Shown: one piece after another, positions 24,599 through 34,037 of the stretch | Layout: every line of letters starts with the position of its first letter | Numbering within the stretch: the first letter of the stretch is position 1 | Assembly: GCF_020523605.1 (NCBI RefSeq) | Contig: NZ_JAJAQI010000047.1 | Location: 1-38,732 of the forward strand | Reading direction: 5' to 3' | Length of the DNA: 38,732 nucleotides | DNA from: Roseicella aerolata | GTDB lineage: Bacteria; Pseudomonadota; Alphaproteobacteria; Acetobacterales; Acetobacteraceae | Made by a program: the position numbers and the translations under genes | The notes under the pieces: model-generated | Told to the model about the DNA's origin: nothing | The model's input: only the letters and a program-made list of their open reading frames with translations | The model's database searches: none

Positions 24599-25354
24599 TC
24601 AATGCATCACGTCGCCGCCATTCGGCGAGAGCGTGGCGCCGACATAGAAGGCGGCGCCGGGACCCTCCAGCAGCAGCGCGGTGGCGGCGATCTCCTCCGG
24701 CCGCCCCAGCCGGCCCGCGAGGATCGTCTCCTCCATCCGCTTCTTCCATTCCGGGCCGCGGGCCCGCGTCAGGTCGGTCTCGACCGGGCCGGGGGCGATG
24801 GCGTTCACCTGGATGCCCTTGGGCGCCGCCTCCCAGGCCAGGCTCCGCGTGAAGCCGACGATGCCGGCCTTGGCCGTGCAGTAGGGCGTGATGTCCGGCC
24901 CGCCCTTGAAGGCGAGTTGCGAGGCGATGTTGATGATCCGCCCCTGCCCGCGCGCGACCATGCCCGGATAGACCGCCTGGGCCATGAAGAACATGCCCTT
25001 CACATGCACGTCGATGACCCGGTCGTAGTCCTCCTCGGAGACCATCTCGAAGGGGCCGCGGATATTGATCCCGGCATTGTTCACCAGGATATCACAGGGG
25101 CCGAGCGCAGCCTCGGCAGCCGCGGCGAAGGCCCGCAGCGCGGCAGGCGAGGCGACATCGGCCTCCATCTGGAAGCCCCGCCGGCCGCGGGCCGTCACGG
25201 CCTGCACCAGCGTCGCGGCCTGCGCCGCATCCCCCAGATGGCAGATGGCGATATCCGCCCCGGCCTCGGCGAAGGCGAGCGCGATGGCTCGGCCGATGCC
25301 GCGGCTGCCCCCGGTGATGTAGGCGATCTTCCCCTGCAGCGGGCCTTCCGTCAT
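24599..25354 (-). CDS. Short-chain dehydrogenase/reductase coupled to hutF
   Basis: Classical SDR of 251 residues: cofactor motif TGGSRGIG (14-21), NNAG (92-95), and catalytic S145, Y158 and K162 (YCTAK). The C-terminus has the usual PEEIAATALLL and substrate-loop region. The acidic residue often seen after strand 2 of NAD enzymes is not evident (CHLGD), so cofactor preference is unclear. The ATG at 25354 was chosen over that at 25363: it overlaps the hutF stop in ATGA and has GGAG at normal spacing. Coupling to hutF suggests a linked role, but SDRs are not known steps of histidine breakdown, so the substrate is open. Confidence 0.9.
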   Translation of the reverse strand: MTEGPLQGKIAYITGGSRGIGRAIALAFAEAGADIAICHLGDAAQAATLVQAVTARGRRGFQMEADVASPAALRAFAAAAEAALGPCDILVNNAGINIRGPFEMVSEEDYDRVIDVHVKGMFFMAQAVYPGMVARGQGRIINIASQLAFKGGPDITPYCTAKAGIVGFTRSLAWEAAPKGIQVNAIAPGPVETDLTRARGPEWKKRMEETILAGRLGRPEEIAATALLLEGPGAAFYVGATLSPNGGDVMH

Positions 25355-26709
25355 CCCATCCATCTCCGCATCGTGCCGGCAAAGGCGTCGGCGGTCTCGA
25401 GCCGCGCGATATGGCGCCCCCCCTCCACCACCCGCTTGCCGCCGGCGATGACAGTGCGGACGGGATTGGCCTGGCCCGCGAAGACCCAGGCATCCAGCAG
25501 GCTATCCCCGGTGCGGCCGATCAGCGAGGGGTGGTGATCGTCCAGCTCCACCAGGTCGCAGCGCATCCCGGGCGCGATGGCGCCGATCGGCCGGCCGCTG
25601 GCCTGGGCGCCGCCGGCCAGCGCAGCCTGCAGCAGCAGCCGTCCGGGATGCGGCAGGACCTCGCTGGTCGCCACCGCGCGCTCGCGCAGGCTCAGGCGCT
25701 GGCTCGTCTCGAGCTGCCGCAGCTCGTCGCGCGGGGAGAGGCCGACATGGCTGTCCGTCCCCACGCCGAAGCGCCCGCCGGCGGCGAGATGGGGCCGCAG
25801 CGGGAAGATGCCGTCGCCGAGCGAGGCTTCGGTCGTCGGGCAGAGGCCGGCGACGGCGCCGCTGGCGGCGAGCCCCGCGACCTCGCCCTCATCCATGTGC
25901 GTCGCATGAATCAGGCACCAGCGCGCATCCACCGGGGCATGGTCGAGCAGCCACCGCACCGGCCGCGCGCCGGTGGCGGCGAGGCATTCCTCCACCTCCC
26001 GCAGTTGCTCCGCGGCATGGATGTGGATGGGGCCGGACAGCGCAGCGACCGCCTGCAGCATGGCGGGCGTCACGGCGCGCAGGCTGTGCGGCGCCATGCC
26101 GACCGCCGCCTGCGGGTCGCCAGCGGTCGCGGCGCGGCAGGCCTCGAGGATGCGCAGCCAGGGGTCGAGGTCGTTCAGGAAGCGCCGCTGCCCGGGCGCC
26201 GGGTCCCGGCCGAAGATGCCGCCATGCCGGTAGAGGCTCGGCAGCAGGGTGATGCCGATCCCCGTCCGCCGCGCCGCCGACAGGTGCCGCAGCGCCATTT
26301 CGGCAGGCTGCGCATAGGGCACCCCGTCGGGCTGGTGGTGCAGGTAGTGGAATTCGGCGACGCTCGTGAACCCCCATTCCAGCAGCTCGGTGTAGAGCTG
26401 CGCCGCGACCGCCTCCGCCTCCTCCGGCCCCAGCAGGCCGACGAAGCGGTACATGGTCTCCCGCCAGGTCCAGAAACTGTCCTGGCCGGCGGGGCTGCGG
26501 CGCTCGGCGCCGCCGGCCATGGCGCGCTGGAAGGCGTGGGAATGCAGGTTCGGCACGCCGGGAATCACCACGCCGCGCAGCAGGTCGGCGGCACCGGGCG
26601 CGGCGCCCGGCGTCACGGCGGTGATGGTGCCGGCGGCATCGGCGGCGATGCGGACATCGGCGGCCCAGCCATCCGGCAGCAGCGCGGCGCGGGCGAGGAA
26701 TTCAGGCAT
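25351..26709 (-). CDS. hutF: Formimidoylglutamate deiminase (HutF)
   Basis: This 452-residue amidohydrolase converts N-formimidoyl-L-glutamate to N-formyl-L-glutamate and ammonia in the five-step histidine pathway. The metal-binding motif HSH is at residues 56-58 (NLHSHAFQRAMAG), and HIHAAEQ, CLIHATHMD and GVGTDSHVGLSPRDELR supply the other ligands and the family-specific segments. Length is normal. Its stop overlaps the SDR gene by four bases, and its start faces the MOSC gene 46 bases away. The product needs HutG (N-formylglutamate deformylase), which is not in the window. Confidence 0.94.
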   Translation of the reverse strand: MPEFLARAALLPDGWAADVRIAADAAGTITAVTPGAAPGAADLLRGVVIPGVPNLHSHAFQRAMAGGAERRSPAGQDSFWTWRETMYRFVGLLGPEEAEAVAAQLYTELLEWGFTSVAEFHYLHHQPDGVPYAQPAEMALRHLSAARRTGIGITLLPSLYRHGGIFGRDPAPGQRRFLNDLDPWLRILEACRAATAGDPQAAVGMAPHSLRAVTPAMLQAVAALSGPIHIHAAEQLREVEECLAATGARPVRWLLDHAPVDARWCLIHATHMDEGEVAGLAASGAVAGLCPTTEASLGDGIFPLRPHLAAGGRFGVGTDSHVGLSPRDELRQLETSQRLSLRERAVATSEVLPHPGRLLLQAALAGGAQASGRPIGAIAPGMRCDLVELDDHHPSLIGRTGDSLLDAWVFAGQANPVRTVIAGGKRVVEGGRHIARLETADAFAGTMRRWMG

Positions 26710-26755
26710 GGCGCCATGATGCCCGCAGCTGCGCCGGCCGCGCTAGATTGCCCGG

Positions 26756-27268
26756 ATGAACGGCAGGACACCTCCCCCCGGCTCGCCCCTGGCGCGGCTG
26801 CTGGACGGCCCGATGGCGCCGGGGCGCCTCGCATGGATCGGCCTGCGCCCGGCCCGCCGCGCGCCCATGCTGGCGGTGGAGGTGGCGCGGCTGCTGCCGG
26901 GCGCGGGGCTGGAGGGCGACCGCTGGCGCGGCGCGGCGACCGGCGCACGGCAGGTCACGCTGATGGCCGCCGAGCATCTGGCGGCGATCGCCGGCTATCT
27001 CGGCATGCCGGCGGCGGCCCCGGAACGGCTGCGGCGAAACCTAGTGGTCGCCGGCCTGAACCTGCTGGCGCTGAAGGGCCGGCGCTTCCGCATCGGCGCG
27101 GCGCTGCTCGAGTGCAGCGGCGAGTGCCATCCCTGTTCCCGCATGGAGGAGGAATTCGGCCCCGGCGGCTACAACGCCGTGCGCGGCCATGGCGGCATCA
27201 CCGCCCGGGTGCTGGAGGGCGGGGCGATCAGGCTCGGCGATTCCGTCACGCGCTTGCCGGATGCGTGA
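26756..27268 (+). CDS. MOSC-domain protein
   Basis: 170 residues with a MOSC (molybdenum cofactor sulfurase C-terminal-like) domain. Hallmarks are LPGAGLEGDRWRG, RRNLVVAGLNL, the cysteine cluster C120, C124 and C127 (CSGECHPC), and the closing GGYNAVRGHGGITARVLEGG. Such proteins handle sulphur, reducing N-hydroxylated compounds or transferring sulphur with the molybdenum cofactor; the specific substrate is unknown. It lacks the N-terminal beta-barrel of the larger MOSC proteins. Divergent from hutF and convergent with the lipid kinase gene, with only seven bases between the stop codons. Confidence 0.88.
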   Translation: MNGRTPPPGSPLARLLDGPMAPGRLAWIGLRPARRAPMLAVEVARLLPGAGLEGDRWRGAATGARQVTLMAAEHLAAIAGYLGMPAAAPERLRRNLVVAGLNLLALKGRRFRIGAALLECSGECHPCSRMEEEFGPGGYNAVRGHGGITARVLEGGAIRLGDSVTRLPDA

Positions 27269-27275
27269 CGCCCCC

Positions 27276-28253
27276 TCATGCGCCATCCGGCGGCGCGAAG
27301 ACGCGGAGCGCCGCGCGCCGCAGCCGGAACACCGCCGGGGTCCAGGCGGTCAGTTCGCCATCCGTGTTGATGGGCCGCGGCCGGCGGGTGCGAAGTTCCA
27401 GCGCCGTGGTGCGGAACACCCGCACGTCGCGCCACTGGCCCTGCGTGCCGCGGCGCAGCCAGGGCAGCAGCGCGACCAGCTTCCACCAGCGCGTGACCTC
27501 CAGGCTGTAGACATCCAGGATGCCGTCGTCGGGCCGCGCCTCCTCCGCCACCGTCATGCCGCCACCGTAATGGCGCCCATTGCCGACCGAGACCTGGATG
27601 GTGAGCACCCGCTCCACCACGCCATCATGGATCAGTTCCGCGCGGAAGGGCCGGGCGCGCCGCAACAGGCCGAGCGCCGCCACGCCGTAGCCGAGCCTGC
27701 CCCAGCGCTTCTTCGCCTCCGCCTTCAGTTCGGCGGCGAGTTCCGCGCTGAAGCCGATGCTGGCGACGTTGAAATAGGGATGTCCGTTCACCTCGCCGAG
27801 ATCGACGGGCCGCGGCGCCTCGGTGGCGATGACCCGCGCCGCCGCCTCGAGTTCGGTGGGAATGCCGAGGCTGCGCGCCAGGTCGTTGGCGGTGCCAAGC
27901 GGCAGGATGCCGAGGGGCAGCCCGGTTTGCAGCAGGCCGGGAATGGCGGCGTTCAGCGTGCCGTCGCCGCCGCCGATCACCACGCGGTCGAAACCGCCCG
28001 GCGCGGCGCCGGCGATGATTGCCTCGGCGCAGCTCAGTCCCTCCGATGCCTCGATGGGCACGGCTTCGATCCCGGCCGCGGCCAGGGCTTCGGCCGCGGC
28101 CGAAGCCTGCTCCGCACCGCTGCGTGCCTTCTGGTTGATGAACAGCAGCGCCCGACCGAGTTCGGGTGTCCCGGTGTCGATGGCTTCAGCTCCGGCCTGT
28201 TGCGCCGTTGCAACCGCCGAAGCCGCCGCGGGTTGCCACGGCATGGATGACAT
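27276..28253 (-). CDS. Diacylglycerol/lipid kinase family protein (YegS/DgkB-like)
   Basis: 325 residues of the DAGK catalytic family, which phosphorylates diacylglycerol or related lipids with ATP. The nucleotide motif GGGDGT is at 94-99 and GTANDLA at 120-126; the opening LLFINQKARSG and the C-terminal DGGILDV-like DDGILDVYSLE and INTDGEL segments are typical. No membrane helix, so it is a peripheral enzyme. Two ATGs are possible, 28253 and 28244; upstream GGAAGG and GGGGCGG slightly favour 28253. Either way the start overlaps that of the divergent PAP2 gene, whose product would catalyse the opposite chemistry on phosphatidate. Confidence 0.88.
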   Translation of the reverse strand: MSSMPWQPAAASAVATAQQAGAEAIDTGTPELGRALLFINQKARSGAEQASAAAEALAAAGIEAVPIEASEGLSCAEAIIAGAAPGGFDRVVIGGGDGTLNAAIPGLLQTGLPLGILPLGTANDLARSLGIPTELEAAARVIATEAPRPVDLGEVNGHPYFNVASIGFSAELAAELKAEAKKRWGRLGYGVAALGLLRRARPFRAELIHDGVVERVLTIQVSVGNGRHYGGGMTVAEEARPDDGILDVYSLEVTRWWKLVALLPWLRRGTQGQWRDVRVFRTTALELRTRRPRPINTDGELTAWTPAVFRLRRAALRVFAPPDGA

Positions 28254-28950
28254 CGCCGCCCCGCCCTTCCGCCTGCTGCGGCGGCTCGGGCGCTTCGCGA
28301 TCGGCCAGGGGGCCGCGATGGCGGCGCTGGCCGTGCTGGCCGCCGGGCTGCTGGGCTTCGCCGCGGTGCTCGACCTGATCGAGGACGGCCCGCACCACTT
28401 CGATGAGGCGGTGCTGCGCGCGCTCCGCAATCCGGACATGCCGGACCAGCCGATCGGGCCACGCTGGCTGACCCTCGGGATGCGGGAGATCACCGCGCTC
28501 GGTAGCATCCCGGTGCTCGGCCTGCTCACGCTGGTGGCGCTGGGCTATCTGGTGCTCGACCGGCGGTGGCGGGCGGTGGTGCTGCTGGTGTTCTCCCTGC
28601 CCGGCGGGCTGCTGCTGAACACCTTGCTGAAGGCGGGCTTCGGCCGTCCGCGGCCGGAGCTGGTGGCGCGGCTGATGGAGGTGCAGACGCCAAGCTTCCC
28701 GAGCGGCCATGCCATGCTCTCGGCCATCGGGTTCCTGACCCTGGGGGCGCTGCTGGCGGCGGGCTCGCGCCGGCGCCGGCACCGGGCCTATATCCTGACG
28801 ACCGCCGTGCTGCTGACGCTGCTGGTCGGCGGCAGCCGGGTCTGGCTGGGCGTGCACTGGCCGACCGATGTGCTCGCGGGGTGGTGCCTCGGCGCTGCCT
28901 GGGCGATGGGGTGCTGGCTGGCGCTGCGGACCTGGCGCGGCAGAAGCTGA
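28243..28950 (+). CDS. PAP2-family phosphatase (phosphatidate/undecaprenyl-PP phosphatase type)
   Basis: Membrane protein of 235 residues with about six hydrophobic helices. The three phosphatase motifs are complete: K130-x6-RP (137-138), PSGH (153-156) and SR-x5-H-x3-D (198-209; H205 nucleophile, D209). The active site would face the periplasm. Family members dephosphorylate phosphatidate, phosphatidylglycerophosphate or undecaprenyl pyrophosphate; sequence alone does not decide. The ATG at 28243 overlaps the start of the opposing lipid kinase gene and has no clear Shine-Dalgarno sequence; an ATG at residue 26 is an alternative. It is followed 33 bases later by hutU on the same strand, so read-through into the hut genes is possible. 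Confidence 0.9.
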   Translation: MDDIAAPPFRLLRRLGRFAIGQGAAMAALAVLAAGLLGFAAVLDLIEDGPHHFDEAVLRALRNPDMPDQPIGPRWLTLGMREITALGSIPVLGLLTLVALGYLVLDRRWRAVVLLVFSLPGGLLLNTLLKAGFGRPRPELVARLMEVQTPSFPSGHAMLSAIGFLTLGALLAAGSRRRRHRAYILTTAVLLTLLVGGSRVWLGVHWPTDVLAGWCLGAAWAMGCWLALRTWRGRS

Positions 28951-28983
28951 CGCGGCGCGCCGCCCATGGCTATCCTGCCCGCC

Positions 28984-30651
28984 ATGACCGACCGCTTCCG
29001 CAACGCCCCCGCCATCCGGGCCCCGCGCGGCCTGGAAAAGTCCGCGAAGCACTGGACCACCGAGGCCCCGCTCCGGATGCTGATGAACAACCTCGACGAG
29101 GAGGTGGCGGAGAAGCCCGGGGAGCTGGTGGTCTATGGCGGAATCGGCCGCGCCGCCCGCGACTGGCGGAGCTACGAGACCATCGTCTCGGTCCTCCGGC
29201 GGCTGGAGGAAACAGAGACCCTGCTGGTGCAGTCCGGCAAGCCGGTCGGCGTCTTCGAGACCCACAAGGACGCGCCAAGGGTGCTGATCGCCAACAGCAA
29301 CCTGGTGCCGCGCTGGTCGAGCTGGGAGCATTTCTCCGAACTCGATCGCAAAGGGCTCATGATGTACGGCCAGATGACGGCCGGGAGCTGGATCTATATC
29401 GGCAGCCAGGGGATCGTGCAGGGCACCTACGAGACCTTCGCCGAGGCCGGCCGCCGGCATTATGGCGGGAGCCTGGGCGGGCGCTGGATCCTGACCGGCG
29501 GCCTCGGCGGCATGGGCGGGGCGCAGCCGCTGGCGGGCGTCTTCGCTGGGGCCTCTGTGCTGGCGGTGGAGTGCCAGCCGAGCCGCATCGAGAAGCGGCT
29601 GGAGACGAAGTACCTGGACCACCGCGCCGACGACCTCGACTCGGCGCTCGCCATGATCCGCGCCGCCTGCGCGGAGCGGCGTGCCATCAGCGTCGGGCTG
29701 CTGGGCAATGCCGCGGAGGTCTTCCCGGAGTTGGTCCGCCGCGGCGTGGTGCCGGACATCGTCACCGACCAGACCAGCGCCCACGACCCGGCCAATGGCT
29801 ACCTGCCGGCCGGCTGGACGCTGGCGGAGTGGGAGGCGAAGCGGGAGAGCGACCCCGCCGCGGTCACCGCGGCGGCGAAGCGCAGCATGGTGCAGCATGT
29901 CCAGGCCATGCTGGATTTCCAGGCGCGCGGCGCCGCGGTGCTCGACTACGGCAACAACATCCGCCAGATGGCGAAGGAGGAAGGGCTGGCCAATGCCTTC
30001 GACTTCCCGGGCTTCGTGCCGGCCTATATCCGCCCGCTCTTCTGCCGCGGCATCGGCCCCTTCCGCTGGGCGGCGCTGTCCGGCGACCCGGAGGACATCT
30101 ACCGGACGGATGCCAAGGTGCGGGAGCTGATCCCGGACGACCCGCATCTGCACCAGTGGCTCGACATGGCGCGCGCCCGGATCAGCTTTCAGGGATTGCC
30201 GGCGCGCATCTGCTGGGTCGGGCTGGGGCAGCGGGACCGGCTCGGCCTTGCCTTCAACGAGATGGTGGTGCGCGGCGAGATCGGCCCCATCGTCATCGGC
30301 CGTGACCACCTGGACAGCGGCAGCGTCGCCAGCCCGAACCGGGAGACGGAGGCGATGCGGGACGGCTCGGACGCCGTCTCCGACTGGCCCTTGCTCAACG
30401 CGCTGCTGAACACCGCCTCCGGCGCCACCTGGGTCTCGCTGCACCATGGCGGCGGCGTCGGCATGGGCTTCAGCCAGCATGCCGGCATGGTCATCGTCTG
30501 CGACGGCACGGAGGACGCGGCGCGGCGCCTCAGGCGGGTGCTGTGGAACGACCCGGCCACAGGCGTCATGCGCCACGCCGATGCGGGGTACGACATCGCC
30601 ATCGCCTGCGCGCGGGAGCATGGGCTCGACCTGCCCATGGTGTCCCGTTGA
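28984..30651 (+). CDS. hutU: Urocanate hydratase (HutU)
   Basis: This 555-residue NAD-containing enzyme hydrates urocanate to 4-imidazolone-5-propanoate, the second step of histidine degradation. The tightly bound NAD site [10 protein letters not shown] is at residues 172-181; other signatures are [45 protein letters not shown] and [17 protein letters not shown]. Length equals that of the P. putida enzyme (557). The ATG at 28984 gives this length; an in-frame ATG at 28966 would add six residues. Its stop overlaps the hutH start (TTGA). Confidence 0.95.
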   Translation: MTDRFRNAPAIRAPRGLEKSAKHWTTEAPLRMLMNNLDEEVAEKPGELVVYGGIGRAARDWRSYETIVSVLRRLEETETLLVQSGKPVGVFETHKDAPRVLIANSNLVPRWSSWEHFSELDRKGLMMYGQMTAGSWIYIGSQGIVQGTYETFAEAGRRHYGGSLGGRWILTGGLGGMGGAQPLAGVFAGASVLAVECQPSRIEKRLETKYLDHRADDLDSALAMIRAACAERRAISVGLLGNAAEVFPELVRRGVVPDIVTDQTSAHDPANGYLPAGWTLAEWEAKRESDPAAVTAAAKRSMVQHVQAMLDFQARGAAVLDYGNNIRQMAKEEGLANAFDFPGFVPAYIRPLFCRGIGPFRWAALSGDPEDIYRTDAKVRELIPDDPHLHQWLDMARARISFQGLPARICWVGLGQRDRLGLAFNEMVVRGEIGPIVIGRDHLDSGSVASPNRETEAMRDGSDAVSDWPLLNALLNTASGATWVSLHHGGGVGMGFSQHAGMVIVCDGTEDAARRLRRVLWNDPATGVMRHADAGYDIAIACAREHGLDLPMVSR

Positions 30652-32147
30652 TCGCCCCCGGCAGCGCCGGCCTCTCCGCCCTGCGTGCCGTCATGGAGGG
30701 CGCGCCGCTGGAACTGCCCGAGGACTGGCGCGCACCGGTCGAGGCCTCCGCCGCGACCCTCGCCGCGCGCATGGCGGGCGGCGAGGCGCTCTACGGCGTC
30801 AATACCGGCTTCGGCAAGCTGGCCAGCACGCGCATCCCGGCCGATCAGCTCGCGCAGCTCCAGCTCAACCTGGTGCGCAGCCATGCCGCCGGCACCGGGC
30901 CGCTGCTGCCGCCCCCGGTGGTGCGGCTGATCCTGGCGCTGAAGGCGCTCTCCCTCGCCCGCGGCGCCTCCGCCGTGCGGCCGGCGGTGGTGGAGGCGCT
31001 GCTCGCGCTGCTGGAGGCCGGCATCACGCCGGCAATCCCCGCACGCGGTTCGGTCGGCGCCTCGGGTGACCTGGCGCCGCTCGCCCATCTCTCGCTGGTG
31101 CTGATCGGCGAGGGCGAGGCCCTGGTCGAGGGCGCGGTCATGCCCGGCGCCGCGGCGCTGCAGCGCGCCGGCATCGCGCCGCTGGCCCTCGGCCCGAAGG
31201 AAGGCCTCGCGCTGCTGAATGGGACGCAGGTCAGCACAGCCCTCGCCCTCGCCGCACTCTTCGCGGCCGAGGACCTGCTGCGCACCGCGCTGGTGGCGGG
31301 CGCCATGAGTGTCGATGCAGCGCGCGGCAGCGACACGCCCTTCGACGAGCGCATCCACGCCCTGCGCGGCCAGCCCGGCCAGATCCGGGTGGCCGCCGCC
31401 CTGCGCGGCCTGCTGGCCGGCAGCGCCATCCGCGACAGCCATCGCTTCGGTGACCCGCGGGTGCAGGACCCCTATTCGCTGCGCTGCCAGCCCCAGGTGG
31501 CGGGCGCCTGCCTCGACCTGCTGGCGCATGCCGCGCAGGTGCTGGAGCGGGAGGCGAATGCCGTCACCGACAATCCGCTGGTGGTCGAGGGGGGTGACAT
31601 CCTCTCGGGCGGCAATTTCCACGCCGAGCCGGTCGCCTTCGCGGCCGATGCGATCGCCCTGACGCTGGCGGAGCTGGGGTCGATCAGCGAGCGGCGCATC
31701 GCGCTGCTGACCGACCCCGCCCTCTCCGGTCTGCCGGCCTTCCTGGTGCGCGATGGCGGGCTCAATTCCGGCTTCATGCTGGCCCAGGTCACCGCCGCCG
31801 CGCTGGTGGCTGAGAACCGCGCCCTGGCCATGCCGCGCAGCGTGGACAGCCTGCCGACCAGCGCCAACCAGGAGGACCATGTCAGCATGGCGACCGGCGC
31901 CGCGCTGCGGCTGCACGACATGGCGGACAACCTGGCCGGGATTCTCTCCATCGAGTTGCTGGCAGCGGCCCAGGGCCTGGAATTCCGTCGCCCGCTGCAA
32001 TCCGCGCCGGCGATCGAGCGGGCGCATGGGCTGGTGCGCGGCGTCGCCGCAGCCTGGGATGCCGACCGCGCCATGGCGCCCGATATCGCCGCGGTGAAGG
32101 CGCTGGTGGAGCGCGGCCGCTTCGCCGCGCTGCTGGAACTGGCCTGA
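30648..32147 (+). CDS. hutH: Histidine ammonia-lyase (HutH)
   Basis: 499 residues; removes ammonia from histidine to give urocanate. The MIO cofactor forms from A138-S139-G140 within [15 protein letters not shown], and the catalytic tyrosine lies in YGVNTGFG (Y49). Other family segments are [19 protein letters not shown] and [11 protein letters not shown]. The start is a TTG at 30648: it gives the normal family N-terminus ([13 protein letters not shown]) and overlaps the hutU stop (TTGA), whereas the next ATG is at residue 16 and upstream ATGs add non-family sequence. Likely translated by coupling to hutU. Confidence 0.94.
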   Translation: MIAPGSAGLSALRAVMEGAPLELPEDWRAPVEASAATLAARMAGGEALYGVNTGFGKLASTRIPADQLAQLQLNLVRSHAAGTGPLLPPPVVRLILALKALSLARGASAVRPAVVEALLALLEAGITPAIPARGSVGASGDLAPLAHLSLVLIGEGEALVEGAVMPGAAALQRAGIAPLALGPKEGLALLNGTQVSTALALAALFAAEDLLRTALVAGAMSVDAARGSDTPFDERIHALRGQPGQIRVAAALRGLLAGSAIRDSHRFGDPRVQDPYSLRCQPQVAGACLDLLAHAAQVLEREANAVTDNPLVVEGGDILSGGNFHAEPVAFAADAIALTLAELGSISERRIALLTDPALSGLPAFLVRDGGLNSGFMLAQVTAAALVAENRALAMPRSVDSLPTSANQEDHVSMATGAALRLHDMADNLAGILSIELLAAAQGLEFRRPLQSAPAIERAHGLVRGVAAAWDADRAMAPDIAAVKALVERGRFAALLELA

Positions 32148-33349
32148 TGTTCGACCGCGTCTGGCTGAACGCCAACCTCGCCACCATGCAGGGAGAGGGG
32201 CTCGGCCCCATCGAGGACGGGGCCGTCGCGGCGAAGGATGGCCGCATCGCCTGGGTCGGCCCGCGCGCCACATTGCCTCTCCCCCTGGCCGGCCACGCCG
32301 CCGAGATCACCGACTGCGCCGGCGCCTGGATCCTGCCCGGGCTGATCGACTGCCACACCCATCTCGTCTTCGGCGGCGACCGCGCCGGGGAGTTCGAGCA
32401 GCGCCTGGCCGGCGCCACCTATGAGGAGATCGCGCGCGCCGGCGGCGGCATCCTCTCCACGGTGCGCGCCACCCGCGCCGCCACCGAGGAGGCGCTGCTG
32501 GCCGCCGCGGCGCCGCGCCTGCAAGCGCTGCTGGCGGAGGGCGTGACGACCGTCGAGATCAAATCCGGCTATGGGCTGGAGGCCGGGACGGAGCTGCGCC
32601 AGTTGCGCGTGGCACGCCGCCTCGGCGCCGCGCATCCCGTCGCCGTCGTCACCACGCTGCTCGCGGCTCATGCCGTGCCGCCGGAATTCGCCGGCCGGCG
32701 CACCGACTACGCCCGCCATGTCGCGGAGGTCATCCTGCCGGCCGCGGCGCGCGAGGGCCTCGCGGATGCGGTGGATGCCTTCTGCGAGCGCATTGCCTTC
32801 ACCCCCGAGGAGACGGCGCTGGTCTTCGACGCCGCCCGTGCCGCCGGCCTGCCGGTGAAGCTGCATGCCGACCAGCTCTGCGATTTCGGCGGGGCCGCGC
32901 TGGCCGCCCGCTACCGCGCGCTCTCGGCCGACCACCTCGAACACGCCAGCCCGGAGGGGATCGCCGCGATGGCGCGCGCTGGCAGTGTCGCCGTGCTGCT
33001 GCCCGGCGCCTGCTACTTCATCCGGGAGGAGAAGCGACCGGATGTCGCGGCCATGCGCGCGGCCGGCCTGCGCATGGCACTGGCGACGGACATGAATCCC
33101 GGCTCCTCCCCGGCCCTCTCGCTGCTCCTGATGCTCAATCTGGGCTGCACGCTGTTTCGCCTGACCGTCACGGAGGCGCTGCGCGGTGTCACGGTGCATG
33201 CCGCCGCCGCGCTCGGCCTTGCCGATCGCGGCCGGCTTGAGCCCGGCCTGCGCTGCGACCTCGCCCTCTACCGCATCGCCCGCCCGGCCGAGCTCTGCTA
33301 CTGGATCGGCGGCAATCCCTGCTGCGGCCGCGTGGTCGAAGGACTTTGA
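32147..33349 (+). CDS. hutI: Imidazolonepropionase (HutI)
   Basis: 400-residue metal-dependent amidohydrolase that opens the imidazolone ring to give N-formimidoylglutamate, the substrate of HutF. Metal ligands are H70 and H72 in [12 protein letters not shown], the histidines in LAAHAVP and KLHADQ, and the aspartate in [10 protein letters not shown]. The segment [11 protein letters not shown] is diagnostic of the family. The ATG overlaps the hutH stop by one base (TGATG), and its own stop overlaps the thioesterase start the same way. Confidence 0.95.
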   Translation: MFDRVWLNANLATMQGEGLGPIEDGAVAAKDGRIAWVGPRATLPLPLAGHAAEITDCAGAWILPGLIDCHTHLVFGGDRAGEFEQRLAGATYEEIARAGGGILSTVRATRAATEEALLAAAAPRLQALLAEGVTTVEIKSGYGLEAGTELRQLRVARRLGAAHPVAVVTTLLAAHAVPPEFAGRRTDYARHVAEVILPAAAREGLADAVDAFCERIAFTPEETALVFDAARAAGLPVKLHADQLCDFGGAALAARYRALSADHLEHASPEGIAAMARAGSVAVLLPGACYFIREEKRPDVAAMRAAGLRMALATDMNPGSSPALSLLLMLNLGCTLFRLTVTEALRGVTVHAAAALGLADRGRLEPGLRCDLALYRIARPAELCYWIGGNPCCGRVVEGL

Positions 33350-33777
33350 TGACGATACCAAGCCCGGCCGAGATCCAGGCCATCATGCGATCCGGGGTGC
33401 CACTGGCCGGCGAATGGGAGGTGGAAGTGCTGGCGGCCGAGGGCGGCGTGGCGCTGCTCCGCCTGCCGGCGAAGCCGAACCTGCTGCGGCCCGGCAATAC
33501 GATCTCCGGTCCGGCCCTCATGGGCCTGGCGGATGTGGCGATGTGGGCCGCGCTGCTCTCGACCACGAACGGTCGGGATGACAGCGTGACCAGCACCATG
33601 ACGGTGAATTTCCTTCGCCCCGCCGGCAGCGGGCCGGTGCTGGCCCAGGCGCGGATCGTCAAGCGCGGCAAACGCATGCTGTTCGGTGAGATCCTGATCC
33701 GCCCCGAAGGCTCGGATGACCTCTCGGTCCATATCACCACCACCTGGGCGGTGATCGCGCCGCAGCGGGGACGATAG
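33349..33777 (+). CDS. PaaI-type hotdog thioesterase coupled to the hut genes
   Basis: 142-residue single hotdog-fold protein. The helix segment RPGNTISGPALMGLADVAMWAAL contains N50 and D62 where PaaI-type acyl-CoA thioesterases have catalytic residues, although the usual HGG is SGP. The following SVTSTMTVNFLRPAG strand is typical. The ATG at 33349 overlaps the hutI stop by one base and has GAAGGA six bases upstream. Last gene of the hutUHI unit. A thioesterase has no place in the known histidine pathway; it may clear an acyl-CoA side product or simply be co-expressed. Confidence 0.85.
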   Translation: MTIPSPAEIQAIMRSGVPLAGEWEVEVLAAEGGVALLRLPAKPNLLRPGNTISGPALMGLADVAMWAALLSTTNGRDDSVTSTMTVNFLRPAGSGPVLAQARIVKRGKRMLFGEILIRPEGSDDLSVHITTTWAVIAPQRGR

Positions 33778-34037
33778 CCGCCGGGGCGGCAGCCTGGCCT
33801 GCAGCCGGCGAGGCCGGCCGGGCGCGTGGATGGCGTCACGGCCGATGTCCGCAGCCACATTGAAACAGCGCTGGGCAGCCGCAATCTGCCCTGGGCCCGC
33901 ATCCGGACGCCGCAGCGCCGTCGCGCGCTCCGCGCCAGGCACGTGGCTGAAAAATTGCCAGTAGATTGACTTGGCGCAATGTGAAATCGGCGCGTCACGC
34001 GCTATCTCACCATCACGAACTCCCGGGAGGTCCCGCC
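33778..34037. promoter_or_regulatory. Upstream region of the CBS-BON gene
   Basis: 260 bases without a gene. The last 90 bases are less GC-rich (gaaaaattgccagtagattg) and probably hold the promoter of the CBS-BON gene; TTGCCA and TTGACT are present but no good -10 partner is seen. Confidence 0.3.

Noticed and set aside
28186-30621. Long minus-strand open frame opposite hutU and PAP2
   Set aside because: It is a shadow of hutU; the translation is histidine/glutamine/arginine-rich with no recognisable domain.
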